From assembly GCA_950295325.1 (NCBI GenBank), contig OX485803.1, forward strand, positions 38,455,554 to 38,519,553: a stretch of 64,000 bases of DNA. Direction: 5' to 3'. The notes under the pieces are model-generated. The model was not told the DNA's origin, did not search any database, and saw only the letters and a list, made by a program, of their open reading frames with translations. This document shows positions 34,370 through 45,881 of this stretch, in pieces (position 1 is the stretch's first letter; the number at the start of each line of letters is the position of its first letter). The stretch comes from Polytrichum commune. Its lineage: Eukaryota > Streptophyta > Polytrichopsida > Polytrichales > Polytrichaceae. The translations under genes and the position numbers were made by a program.

Positions 34370-34615
34370 TGTTAAGGCAACCTATAGCTAGCCTGACGAC
34401 CTATAGCCGAATATAGATGACGGCAGCTACTGGAAGGTAGCTGCACTACACCCGAGGTAGTGGGTCCAGGGTTAGTTAAACATAGTATTGTAGGCGGCTA
34501 AGTGACGGCTAATCGCCATTAATGTATTCAAACTTAAATACATATATATACGGTCACATGGCTTTGGTTGGCCACTTGCACTATTACTCTTAGCGGCTAT
34601 TGCCTAGTCTTAACA
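34370..34615 (+). repeat. 3' LTR of the copia element
   Basis: 246 bp, begins TGTTAAGG and ends TTAACA. About 11 substitutions from the 5' LTR by eye (about 4.5%), no length change. Confidence 0.95.
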
Positions 34616-34936
34616 TGCAATCGATCTTCTCCTATCTTTCGATGTTGTTGCTTTTTGCTCAGTCCACGAACAAATTTTCTTATACAATCTCTTTGATGTC
34701 GATGGATTCTCTCCTTCCTCACGTTTGCAATGCAATTGTGATCCGTCAGGGGCGTGAAACACATTCCCATTCATGCTTCTTGATTCAAGGGCTTCTGCGT
34801 TGGCTTCACTTGTTCTGTGATTGCCTCACTGGATTTTCTATGAATAACCTTATGTTTGGACAAGCAATCAACTTCCAAATACACAGTTCCATTCTCTTGC
34901 AATGGATTTTCTTCACTATCACCAGTAACACGCACG
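34616..34936 (-). pseudogene. Split unidentified gene relic, segment 2 (between copia and hAT insertions)
   Basis: On the minus strand from 34936 a frame reads VTGDSEENPLQENGTVYLEV and on to KPTQKPLNQEA before a stop. An overlapping frame from MNGNVFHAPDGSQL runs open across the copia target site into AKGVFAKCQECD. The first frame is in phase with the minus-strand frame on the far side of the hAT element (KVQYVR at about 37055-37072). Two insertions thus cut the same reading frame about 310 bp apart. Family not recognised; it could be an old repeat-borne gene and not a host gene. Confidence 0.45.
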
Positions 34937-35165
34937 CAGGGTTGTCTATTGTGTCGTGACGGAGGCTAATCCCGACATAATGTCGTGGCGTCACGACACG
35001 TATCTGTCACGACATTATGCCGGATGTCGTCTTTATCCTGACGAACTTGAATTTTACCGTATTTTTTTGTGTAATTACATTACCCCAATCAGGACACGTA
35101 GGATTTACGATGTCCACGTATGGTGCCATGTCAACAAAGTAGAGGTAAAGTGGGAAAAAATTACT

Positions 35166-35460
35166 AGCGCCCGTCCCCCCCCCCCCCCCCCGTTCCCCCC
35201 GCTCCCTACGTTTCCCTCCCCCATCCGGCACCCCATCCGACCCCCATCCAGCCCCCCCCCCCCACCCATCTGAACCCGGTCCCCCCTAATCCGAACCCCC
35301 TACCCCCCTATCCGACCCGCCCCCCCCCCCTATCCGAATCCGACCCGCCCCCCCCCCCATCCGAACCCGGCCCTCCATCCGGCTATCCCCCCGTCCGCAT
35401 CCGTTCCCGCCCCCGTTCCCGTCCCCGTCCGCTCCGTTCCCCTCCCCCCTACACCCTCAT
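35166..35460 (+). repeat. C-rich low-complexity tract in the hAT element
   Basis: Runs of up to about 15 C alternate with CATCCGAACCCGG and CTATCCGAC units. No coding meaning; probably prone to sequencing and replication slippage. Confidence 0.85.
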
Positions 35461-36401
35461 TTGTCATATTTTACTACTTTGATTTTAACAGAATGATAAA
35501 CACAAAGGCAAAATGATTTACCTGGCAAGGGAAATATGCACATCCACGTCGGATTTTTCTGCCACATTGGATGCCACCTTGGCAAGAAGGTAAGTATTTT
35601 ACCCACCCTACTAGCTTCCCCCTAGTATGACCCTACGTGGACCCTATTATGTCGTGACAGAGGGGTCCCTCGGGGGGGGCACTCCCTTGTATATTTTGCA
35701 TACACCTGCGATAATGACCTATTAAAATGGGGGCTATTTACCTATGAGAAAGGATTATAAGGGATGCTAATTTTTGAAATAATGGTAAATTGTTGTGATT
35801 ATTTGCACCCTATTGGTAATTATAAATTCTTGGATGGTTGATTTTATGGTACCCTATATTACTTATATGTATTTTTTTCCCCTGATTGCCCCCATTCCTT
35901 AAAGTGTATGATACAGTAGAATTCTTGTTAGAAGCACATGTACAGAGTAAGAGAAACAAACATAAACTAGGGTTTAGGGTTCAAGGTCACACTGAAGTCC
36001 GGGCAAAGCAAAACACTGAACAATAACAACAAAAGATTGCAATTACATGTCATTAAGCAACACGAGCCAACGAATAAAAGTTGTGTTGGATAACATAGTT
36101 AGAAACCTTGAGGTCTTAAGGAACAGGCTAGCCACATGTGTCTCAAAGTCACATTTACAAGGTTTGCAGAATCCCTACAATTGATGCCTTGATCTTCCAA
36201 TCCTACACATTTGGAGGAAAATCCCACGCCATGCAAGCAAAATCCACCTAAACTAGCTAGGCTACCATTTACACATGTGGGAGATATGAGGGTACTCGAA
36301 CTGAAATGACTACTACAGATTTCAAGGTATACTAATGATCATTCAACCCTTTTTCCAAATGATATCTCCACATGTGTGAGATAGTACAAATTTAGCAGGT
36401 T

Positions 36402-36746
36402 TTATTTTTTATTTGAAATGAACTCACTCAATGAGTTTGCATCTACCTCATCTAAGGTGTAGATTTTGCTAGTTGATTCATACAGTAGAGACACAGTTGA
36501 GATAATAACATCCACATCAACCCACACACAGTCACTCTCAACATACTTATATTTGTTGAGACCCGGCTGTTTTTTTAACCAATGGAGGTAAGCCATAGCA
36601 GTTGGGAAGAGCGTTTCTCTATTTCCGTTCTGGACTGCACGTTTCATCAAGTCAATGGGTTGCCAACAATTGCCCCACTTAGTACCAACCTTCACCCTTA
36701 TCTTTTGAACCCTTCCTATATAGAACATGCCATATTTTGGTGGCAA
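36402..36746 (-). CDS. 114-aa open frame inside the hAT element, unidentified
   Basis: Begins MPPKYGMFYIGRVQKIRVKV, contains KWGNCWQPIDLMKRAVQNG, HWLKKQPGLNKYKYVESDCVW and VDVIISTVSLLYESTSKIYTL, ends at SEFISNKK with TAA. The composition is protein-like (balanced, W and Y spaced) and the frame is long for this AT-rich DNA, so it is probably a real exon or a captured gene fragment. I do not recognise the family; it does not show hAT transposase motifs. It could be one exon of a longer gene. Confidence 0.45.
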   Translation of the reverse strand: MPPKYGMFYIGRVQKIRVKVGTKWGNCWQPIDLMKRAVQNGNRETLFPTAMAYLHWLKKQPGLNKYKYVESDCVWVDVDVIISTVSLLYESTSKIYTLDEVDANSLSEFISNKK

Positions 36747-37053
36747 AGTATTTAATTTTTGAAACTATCTCTTTTTCTCCATGCTATTTTATATGTACCA
36801 CTTAGATAATTTAATCATGTTTTGTCAAATGCTATATTACATATAATCATGTTTCACAATCCCAAAGCACCCTACACTACATCTAATAATTTACAAATTT
36901 TACGCCAAATTTTTATACAAGACCCTATATTTTATCGCACGTAGTTCCTACATTTTTCGCCAGTGGCCCCCCCGAGAGGGGTCCGCCCCGACACGACACG
37001 TCATGACGTCATGACGGTGGCAGGACGTCGCGATAGACAACCCTGCACGCACG

Positions 37054-37300
37054 TATTGGACTTTCCACCTAATTATAGTGCGTTCATACTTTAATAGGAT
37101 CATCAAAAATGGTTCCTCAATGGAGCAACTACCATCAATGACATCAGTGTCGTACACTGCTACTTCCTCTTCTCTCAAAGCATGAATTTGCAAAATATCT
37201 CCACAATGAGAGCTTCCAAGATATCCTTCTCCAACATGAACATTCTTCGTATTCGACAATGATATGCGTATGATTGTATGTGTCAACATTTTTATTGCAG
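37054..37300 (-). pseudogene. Split unidentified gene relic, segment 1 (right of the hAT element)
   Basis: Minus strand from about 37270 reads SLSNTKNVHVGEGYLGSSHC, GDILQIHALREEEVAVYDTD and KYERTIIRWKVQYVR up to the hAT target site, where it is in phase with VTGDSEEN on the other side. The upstream end at about 37265-37300 (CTGCAATAAAAATG on the minus strand) could be a splice acceptor. Function unknown. Confidence 0.45.
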
Positions 37301-37432
37301 ATATTGAATGCAATATTGAATATGTATATGCAATATGCAATATTGAATATATATATATAAATATGCAATATTGAATGCAATATTGAATGCAATATTGAAT
37401 GCAATATGTATGCAATATTGAATTTGCAACAC
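37295..37432 (+). repeat. 12-bp tandem repeat TGCAATATTGAA
   Basis: About nine imperfect units of TGCAATATTGAA, with a TATATATATAAA interruption. Each unit contains the palindrome CAATATTG. Confidence 0.9.
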
Positions 37433-37439
37433 ACAATTA

Positions 37440-40400
37440 CCATTTTCCAAGATCAATATACCAATGATGTGAAAAATGGTTTGTAAATCATTAACCTTTA
37501 CATGTCAAACCCATTCCAAAGACTTTTGTTGAGATTTTAAAATGTTATCTTCTAGATAAATAAGCCACTCCCCTTCCAAAAACAAATTCACATCATTTTC
37601 TTGTTGGATTTTTTCCTTTATGGAACAATCCTTAGTATGAAGTGGCAATGCTGATGATATGTCAAAGCTTATATGTAATATTATTCACATCTCACCTACT
37701 AGAATTGTTTTTACAATGCACCTATTTAAACCAAACATGCACTATTTGATCGGTTTTATAGTGTAATCAACTTTTGACACTTACACTTATTTGTGCAATT
37801 TGTTATTAACAGATTGCACGTGCAACAATATGTGAACACGCATTGTGCGACATTTCATGAGTTCACTTTCTTTTTCAATGCTATTGGAATTACAATAACA
37901 CAATACAAACATGCAAACTTTCAAAGGAACCTTTTTGCATTTGCAAGAATATAATATTGCGGTTCTTAGACCCTATCGGGTCCCAAACACTTATTTTCAG
38001 AAATCCCAAACTCTCAAACAGCATATTTGGAAAATTTATTTCCCCCAAAGAATGCAGAATGTCTTCAGATTTTATTAATTACTTTAAACTCAATAGTTAA
38101 CACAATTGAGAGGATCTATGTATTCACTTTCAGGAATCAACAGACATGCACTTTTGATGAACATAACTAAATAAGGGGAGGTCCAATTTTCAATAGATGA
38201 TTCATCATACATTTGTTAAACCAAACACAAACTTCAAGAGGTAAAGTTCATCAATAGAAGATGGAGAACAAGAAAAACAAGTCACTTAAACACTTCAAGT
38301 ATTCAAATGTCCCAAAAAATCATCCTTGGTTCCAAAAGGTCACCAGTCCAATTGCACGCAAACATACAATCATCATGTGCACATTGTCAAGTATAGTAAA
38401 CATTTTATTTTGTGTGGCATTGAAATCGGTGTGCCATTTTAATTAGAGTGATCTTCATCACTTGTAGCAACAAGTGTCGTATGACACCCTTTGTACTTGC
38501 CACCCAATGATTGCAGGACAATCAATGTAGGTCGATGATGAATAATGTGGGTCACCCTAGATCAAAAGTTTAGTACAAAGTTGTTCATGGCCCAAATATC
38601 AATGAGTCCACTTGAAATGATGGCTTTCTCTAATAAAGGTGAGTACTTCAAATGAGTGTTTCAATGGCATAAGACCTGAATAGTAATTTGCAACTATGAA
38701 TGGTGCAATGTTTTCTTCACTTGTGGTTTTGTAACCCCTCAAACTTCTAGTGACTTCATCACACTAATGCAAAATGCGACTCACTTCGACATGACAAAGT
38801 GAACTACTCCATTCCTCGCCCAAACATTAGGGGGAATTTTTATTTTTTTTAAATGCATAGATAAGCCCCTGAATTATGCAGGGCATGGTGTGGCACACAT
38901 CACATTAGTGTTGAAGGTTGACGGCCCAAATTCTTAGTGGCACATTGTAAGATTCTCTACGAGAAAACGATGGCAAAGCAAGCCATTACATGAACTTTGT
39001 GTAGTGCTAGAGTGGGAGCTAGCAAACATGACACCTCTACTCCATAACATGAATTTTGGATTTGCTATGACAACATCAAGTATTGTGTGAGTGACAACAA
39101 AATTGAACATGTCATGGATTGGCCTATAGTACCCAACACATGGCCGCTAAAGATAGGAATCAATATCTCAAGGTAGAAGATATTGGCGCTAGCGTACGCC
39201 ATGTTTCAATTGCAGCAAGGGAGCCTCATTGTAGGTTCTTAGCAATTGGGACACTCCCCATATTTTCATTTTATTTTTGTGTGCCACTAAACCTTGACGC
39301 TCATTCAACTTCCAGATTTTCCAAGATAAAGCATTATAATTCAACAACATGAACAACATATCAGATAAAGAAATGGGAGAGGGACGGACTTATGGACGGA
39401 TACTATGTTGTTGGAGTCATTGTCATTCCCATATCTAGGGTTTGGAGTGTTCATCAATATATCTCCAAGAATGATAACCCTTAATGTGTCATAATTGATG
39501 ACATCTCATAATACACATGCCTAGACTTCATCAAAATTGTCTTCATGGCTTTGGGAAAGGAAGGAAAATTGTTGTATTGCAAACACTTGTACTATGAGTT
39601 TCAATTTCTATACAAGGTGATTTACGACAACAACAAGTTCATCCATGCTCTAACATATACCTACAACAAGTTCATGCGACCACTTGAGTAGTTATTGAAC
39701 ACAAGTAGTGATGCTAGTATAATGTTCAATTATAATGTTTCAAAATATAAGTTGATGACATTAATTGTTTCTTATCTACTTTGGTTGCAGCCAATAATGT
39801 TTTGGATTATTACAATAAAAATCAACAATTGACTAAATACTATTCTAAGAGTCTATGGTTATAGGCCTCCTTATGTTCTTGATTTTTGAAATGTTAATAC
39901 AATTCAATTGAATAAATTTAGTACCAAATTTAAGTTATGACCCCAATAGTCAATCACCACTCACTTGATCACTGCCCATGAGATAGTTTCTTTCGCGGTG
40001 TGGCTAGGGCTTATAGTTGGCCTCTCCAACATGAATAACCTTCATGTTTTACAAAGCTCAAAAAAAAAATTGTTCATATCCTGAGGGGTGGACTCTTCAA
40101 TGGAAATCTAAATGACGTGCATGAGTCACTATAAAATTAAACCCCGTGTATACAAGGAATTTATAGAGAAAAATAGATGTATGCGTACTTATGGCATGCT
40201 AGAAAATGGACTCATGTATTTATACTAAGCTATTTAATTTGATCCGATGTTTGACTCCACTCTATATAAAAAATATGACTCATGAGTTAAATAAGCCTTT
40301 ATTACACATAAAATTCACTTTCACTATCCAATGAGAATTTAGTCATTGAACGTGTTTTTTTCCATAGCATGTAACTCAAGATTGTATCAAACAAACAAAG

Positions 40401-43010
40401 ACAAGAGCATAATAAGTTAGGCACAATCCAAATAGAAAAAGTCGAGAAAGCCCATGAGTGCTCCAAGAGCCTTTAGCTAGAACCCAAACACAACCTCCAA
40501 CAAGAACATATGGTAGTCAATAAGGACTATAACCATGTGACACCAATGGATGAAAATGTGAATTATATAAAACTAACAAATGTATTGTCAAATTTTCCTT
40601 TGAATCTTAGGGCCTCCTTTGCACATCTACCTTCACATTAAAAGAAAAGAAAAACCTTTCTAAATGTACATACTAGAGGAAAATAATATCTCTCCCTTAT
40701 GTATACCATGCATGCTATTACCTCAAATAATATGCCTTCTTACACTCACATTAGTGCATGTGTGGTATGAAGAATTCACTCCCCGTAGGGGGCATTCACG
40801 GTTGGGGTACTACTTTTGGGTGTCTAATGGTTAAAGGACTAAATTGGATAACTTTACGTACTTGGTGTGCTTAGATTTGTATTGTGGAGCATATTTTGGA
40901 TCATACTTACATTTCATACTCCATATTGAGTACACCCACAAAGTCAATTTACAAGGACTAGGGTTATCTAAGATATCATTTTGATTCCTTAACGAACATC
41001 CATGGGTGCTGTCAAAATTGTTGACCTTAGGATCAAGGAATGAAAAGGACAACACAAATTAATTGAAATGATCCCAATTTTTTCCCTCACAATTATCGTT
41101 TAATTGTGTACCAATAGAACTAAAAAAAGTATTGCATACCAATTGTATAGCTTTACATATGACACCAAACATGGCTAACTGTACATAATAACATGGCTAC
41201 ATGAAAAAAAGAACGTTTAGTATTAGAATTAGACATAAAAAATATATATGTATGGACACATGACACTTACACCAAGGTACTAGGATGGAAAACAGGAAAT
41301 AATTCACCTCCGATGTACACTTCAATAATGAAATTGCTATTGATGTGGCCCAAACAAGTCGTATGACCTCTTTACAAGTCCTATGCCCTATCTACTCATT
41401 TCATAAAGGATTTATTTATTATTGGTGAGTATGTAATATTAAATAATATATTTCTTGATAAGTCTTATGACCTATCTACTTATCTATTTAAAATTTATTG
41501 ATCAAATAATAATAAATCATGATGAACGCCGAGATCCAATGCGACATAGTCCTTAATTTCTTTGTCCCAAAAATAATACCCCAATCGTGAATGGCCCCCG
41601 TAGTTTATTTATTTACTAAACCCTTAAAGATCACACATGCATAATTTAGGTATCAAGATGTTATATGAAGGTGTTTAAGGTTAGGTGTTTAATACTAATA
41701 ATGTGTTAAATGACTCTAGAATATCAACCCACTTATTCAATGCATTCTTCCATCTTGAATAACGATGGGATAATCATAACGCATGCTTCTTGAGGATGCA
41801 ACCATAAAATGATATTTTTCATGAAGGGTCTTGTGGCTTATTGAATGTCTCGGACCCTCGGAAGGACGTTAGTTTGATGGGAGCAAGTGGAAAGGCAAAC
41901 CCTCTTGTGGGTTCCTTCAACCGAGTGTAATTGGTAGTTCTTTAAGTTTGTAGGCAAGACGTGGAACTACACCTTCAAGTGACGGGACAAATTTGAAGTT
42001 CTATTTGTCAAATGTTTGGTAATAGATACATCATAAATATCTCCTAGGGTTGACACTCCCCAAAAATTAGAAATTATGTGCAGGAGAAAGATAGGGTCTT
42101 TTTCATTGTTGATGATATCAAAAAACTTGAAGCGCTTTCAAAATGAAATAATTCCATGGATGTGATGAAACGACCACTTTGTTATTCTTATTGATGAAGG
42201 CTCATTGGGATTTTGACAAAGTCTAGGGACGTCCAATTGACCAATTGCTCCTTTCTACAACTAAACCTTATTGGACTCCAAATATGATTCAATGAATTCA
42301 ATTATTTCCGGGAACAATAGGCAAACAAGAAATAACTAGAATATTCTAGACTATAACCTCTATCAATCCAATTTTTTTGGGGATATGAAAATTTCAATGA
42401 CCACATGTTTGCATGAGATATAAATTTTTTCCCTAGTAGGTTCTATCATGTGGCAAGGAAATGTTTGCTAAGTACTCCTAGACTTTCATAACATTGATAA
42501 GCTTCGTGGTCCTACACTTTTTCTCAATAAAAGAGACGCGATGTTCCATGAGGACTTTGTTGTGGCACTAACATTTAGGGCATTGTTTTTTAGAAATTAG
42601 AATGTCGTGTTTATTCCTAGCCCTTGGAGTACCACCGCTTTAATACAACACTTGATAATGTGACAAATTCAATATAATGACACAAATTTTGTAAATCAAA
42701 CTTTCTAGTCACAATCTACCTTTATAATACGACTATGACATTGTTAATATGATACTTCTAAACCGCCAAAATGTCATATTATAAAGGTACTAAATGCATA
42801 TATGGAGGGTCTCACACAAGCATAAGTAAGTACTAGTTAATGTTAAAATTATGTAAATTTCACATATGAAATGTGGAGAAAGATTTTTTAATGTAAAATA
42901 ATGTTAAAACATGGGAACTGAGGGAACTAGGTTCTCAATCTCAAAACCTAATCAAGAGACTCATAACCTTCTATCTCTTTCGTAGTAGTGTTTCACCAAA
43001 ACCCTAAGCC
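37440..43010. other. Long gene-free interval
   Basis: No credible exon, element terminus or RNA recognised in about 5.6 kb. Short open frames (for example at 38261, 39119 and 40831) lack homology I can name. An imperfect inverted repeat (ACCTTTATAATA...TGACATT with AATGTCATATTATAAAGGT) lies at about 42719-42788. Confidence 0.4.
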
Positions 43011-43013
43011 AAG

Positions 43014-43320
43014 ATGCACAATTTGTGTTTAATTGTATTTATGCCTCCTAATTGCACAATTGTGATGCAATCACTCGATCAAGGTATAATTGTTGCTTTC
43101 AAATTGCGATACAAGTCCAAGTTGCTTGAGTGGGTTTTATTAAAACTTAATTTAGATCAACAACAAGATTTGAAAAAAGGTTGTATCCAATATTAAACAA
43201 CTAGTTTTATGAAGCTATAAGGTTTGGACACATATATGGATTCTTAGATTATCCAAAATTGTTGGAGAAAATCATGAATTTTACCACATGATTGGAGTGC
43301 AAACTTTGCTAATGAAAATC
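43014..43320 (+). pseudogene. pogo/Tigger-type transposase fragment (DDE_1 region)
   Basis: Frame 43014-43196 reads FMPPNCTIVMQSLDQGIIVA FKLRYKSKLL; pogo/Tigger transposases typically have LPPNTTS-LQPLDQGII-FK-YR here, just before the last catalytic residue region. After a stop, IIQNCWRK and ILPHDW (about 43250-43300) match the usual NCW block downstream. Stops separate the parts and no N-terminal DNA-binding domain or terminal repeats were found, so only a relic remains. Confidence 0.75.
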
Positions 43321-43654
43321 AATGAGAAAGATCAAGAGTGACCAAGGAGTCCACAAATATGGCACTGCTTAGATGTTCCTTGAAATTCATCACATATTGA
43401 GGTTCACTCATTGTAATCTCGGTCTTATGGCGTTGGCTTTTTACAAAATCAATTGGTTTTTTTTGCCATAGGTTTATCGTAGATAAGAAGAGGCCAAAAC
43501 TCATGGAAGTGACGGTTATGGGCTCGTCTATCTTAGTTGACTACGGTATGCTAGATTAGCAATTAATCAAGGAGGACGTTAAGGAAACTCCTCTTCATGT
43601 TGAGCAAAGGAGCTCTCATGAGTTCACTTTTAAGGTATGCGGACCTTAAGCGTT

Positions 43655-44030
43655 TACTCATCTAAACTAGACACATACTATATTTGAGTGGTGTGTAATT
43701 AGCATGTGGTTTTAAGTACAAACACCAAGAAGACATGGGTTTAATAGAGAATTTACTACACATGCTCAAAATCTGGTAACCTACCTAGGTGCAATAGTCA
43801 ACGTATTTTGCGTGTTTTAATTTGGGGGAGAGGGGGAGGGAGGCTATTTAATGAGCTCAAGAGTCTTCCCTTTGGACATGAACAAGATATTCTTTTGAGC
43901 TCCATCATAATAATAAAGAACATGGCTATAATCACGGCTTGGATTTGTGGATCATCTACCACTAATTGTATGTTTCATATTGACATATGAGAAGTGGGTG
44001 CAGAGCTAAAAGTGTCCATTTAAGGCCCGC
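43655..44030 (+). repeat. Dispersed repeat family A, copy 6
   Basis: CTAGACACATACTATATTTG, GAAGACATGGGTTTAATAGA, ACATGCTCAAAATCTGGTAA, a G-rich run at 43827-43852, GACATGAACAAGATATTCTT and GTTTCATATTGACATATGAG follow the family order. One of the most complete copies. Confidence 0.6.
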
Positions 44031-44444
44031 TTGCTTATAGTGGTAGTAGAAGCAACATAGTGTGACCAACACTAAATGTTAACCCGAATTAATTTTTTCA
44101 TTCCTTGCAAGTTTTTTTTGGGGGGGATTATGGATTTACAATATTACAATTACTATCACTTATCAAGTGATTTTTCATCCAAATTTCAATCATCCATGAC
44201 AAAATTTGTCACAAGTTGTTGACAGCAGAAGGTAGGGTTTTGGCCAACGGATGACCTCATCCATCATCCATGACAATATTTGTCTATTTATTTATAAGAA
44301 GTGTCATCCCAAAAATTACCATAGTGACAAAAAATACCCTACACTAAATACCAAATTTAGTGTAGCATTCCTATGTGTTGTTGCAACTGTTGATGCAAAA
44401 CAAATCATTTCAAATGAATGTGGGAAGACAAATAAGTATAATTA

Positions 44445-44580
44445 TTATCCTAATTAGCGCGTGCTATTATTTGGAGTTATGCAATGCTATAATTATTCAA
44501 TGATAATGTAATATTCTACCAAGCAAAGTCATTTATGGTCTATAGTGTTTGAAAAACCTATCAAACTTTCATGAATAAAA
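44445..44580 (+). repeat. Dispersed repeat family C, copy 1
   Basis: CGCGTGCTATTATTTGGAGT, TATTCAATGATAATGTAATA, TACCAAGCAAAGTCATTTAT and CAAACTTTC recur in order at 49868-49985 and 50935-51035. The GTGTTACTATTTGGAGTTAC core suggests a MITE end. Confidence 0.55.
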
Positions 44581-44774
44581 ATTGAACTCCTGAGTACAAC
44601 GTAACTCCAAATAATAAAACACACTAATTGGGATAAATCAATATAGTGTGATTTTCAGGCCATAAGCTGAGCATGCCAAGCCATAAATAGTGGGAAAATA
44701 AAAAAGGTGGTTGGCCATGAATTGTGGTTGACAAGGGTGGTGGGATTGGAAGGCGGTGATAGGGGTTAAGTGAA

Positions 44775-45377
44775 CTTAGGGGTTGTTTACACCATGGACC
44801 ATGAAGTCGTCCCAAGGTCCTTCAAAATTTGTGATTGGTTGTTGAACTTGTCCCGGGACCGCTATGGTTTACACCAAAGAGAAAATGCAAGAGTGGCCAT
44901 AGAGTTCGAGGTGCCCCAAAGACATATTTTAAGGTGTACATTATCCACTGACATGGTCCGACGGATTTTGCAGTGGGAGAGGCAAAAGAGGTGCTCTAAT
45001 AAAAAAAAGGTAAGGGCCCATGACAAAGTTATGATGTTATAATAAATTTTTAATGAAGTGTTTTTTGGGGAACAAAAGATAAAGATAGGAGAAGATGAAG
45101 ACAAGAGAAGACAAGAGAATGGTCAAACTTGATTATTATTTTTTCAAAAGTGCCCTCTTTGTTGGGCATATATTAAAAAATTCAGCACATTCATTTTTGG
45201 TGCATGGTCATACCTCTCAATCCATATTTGGTTTACACCTAGTGAGAGGCCCAAAGGCTTTGTAAATTGATTTTTAAAGAAATCAAACCATGGAAGTTGG
45301 ACCATCAAGCCGGACCATGGAAGAAAACCATTTTCCATGGTCCGACATCATGATACATGGTGTAAACTAGCCGTAAG
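44775..45377. mobile_element. Non-autonomous TIR element, about 600 bp
   Basis: Left end CTTAGGGGTTGTTTACACCA TGGACCATGA and the inverted right end CTTACGGCTAGTTTACACCA TGTATCATGA are similar over about 35 bp. GGGTTGTTTACACC-like ends recall PIF/Harbinger or hAT MITEs. The target duplication could not be fixed (TTA on the left, TAA on the right, or GTGA further out), so the superfamily stays open. CCATGGTCC motifs repeat subterminally. Confidence 0.6.
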
Positions 45378-45881
45378 GTGATGGAATAAGTATACTAAAT
45401 ATTTAATTTAGTGTCATAGGGGATTTTATGTTATTGTGATAACTTCTTTAATTGCACTTCTTATGAACAAGTTTACAAAAACTATCATCCCAACTTATTT
45501 TTAGTTCATCCAAAAGCAAGTAATTGAAACATAGTTTGGTATATACTGCATCCTAACATCATTTTTGTAATGAAATATTATCATGGACGATTAAAATTTG
45601 GATGAGAATTCACTTAACAAGTGACAAGACTTTTAACATTATAAATCTATGATGCCCAAACAATATTTTGTTCAAATGTTTTCAAATATTGCAGCCACAA
45701 ACGGACAAACCTTGAAGCACCTTACAATATTGATTGTACAGTCCTTTTGGCTTAGTCATATAGGTTGTAGAATAGGGTATTGCAACCACAATTAAACATG
45801 AATTTTGTATAGTTCAAAGTTTTTTTGTATTTGTTATGGTCATGTGGGTCTATTAGAGGAACATAAGTTGAAGTAGAAATG

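Larger units (their letters stand above)
26236..34615 (+). mobile_element. Ty1/copia LTR retrotransposon, full structure but inactivated, with nested insertions
   Basis: Direct 246-bp LTRs (26236-26481, 34370-34615) begin TGTTAAGG and end TTAACA. The 5-bp duplication TGCAA is exact on both sides (26231-26235, 34616-34620). Internal order is gag, protease, integrase, reverse transcriptase, RNase H, which defines copia. I count about 11 differences between the LTRs, so it is not a recent arrival. The coding region is broken by several stops and frameshifts and by two later insertions (28579-30139 solo LTR, 30385-31581 CACTA). Without those the element would be about 5.6 kb. Confidence 0.96.
34937..37045. 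mobile_element. hAT element (2109 bp), probably non-autonomous
   Basis: Termini CAGGGTTGTCTAT and its inverted partner (ending ATAGACAACCCTG), flanked by the exact 8-bp duplication CACGCACG (34929-34936 and 37046-37053). CAGGG ends and an 8-bp duplication identify hAT. Subterminal sequence is full of GTCGTGACG and GACGTCATGACG motifs, likely transposase-binding. No recognisable hAT transposase, though one 114-aa minus-strand frame (36402-36746) lies inside. Confidence 0.9.

Noticed and set aside
34956-35273. 105-codon open frame at the left end of the hAT element
   Set aside because: Its second half is the poly-C tract read as Pro; no transposase motif.
37144-37443. Ile/Cys/Tyr-rich open frames over 37295-37432
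   Set aside because: Produced by the 12-bp TGCAATATTGAA repeat; only the part left of it is considered in the gene relic.
39119-39352. 77-codon open frame
   Set aside because: No domain, no splice context, and expected by chance in several kilobases of unconstrained sequence.
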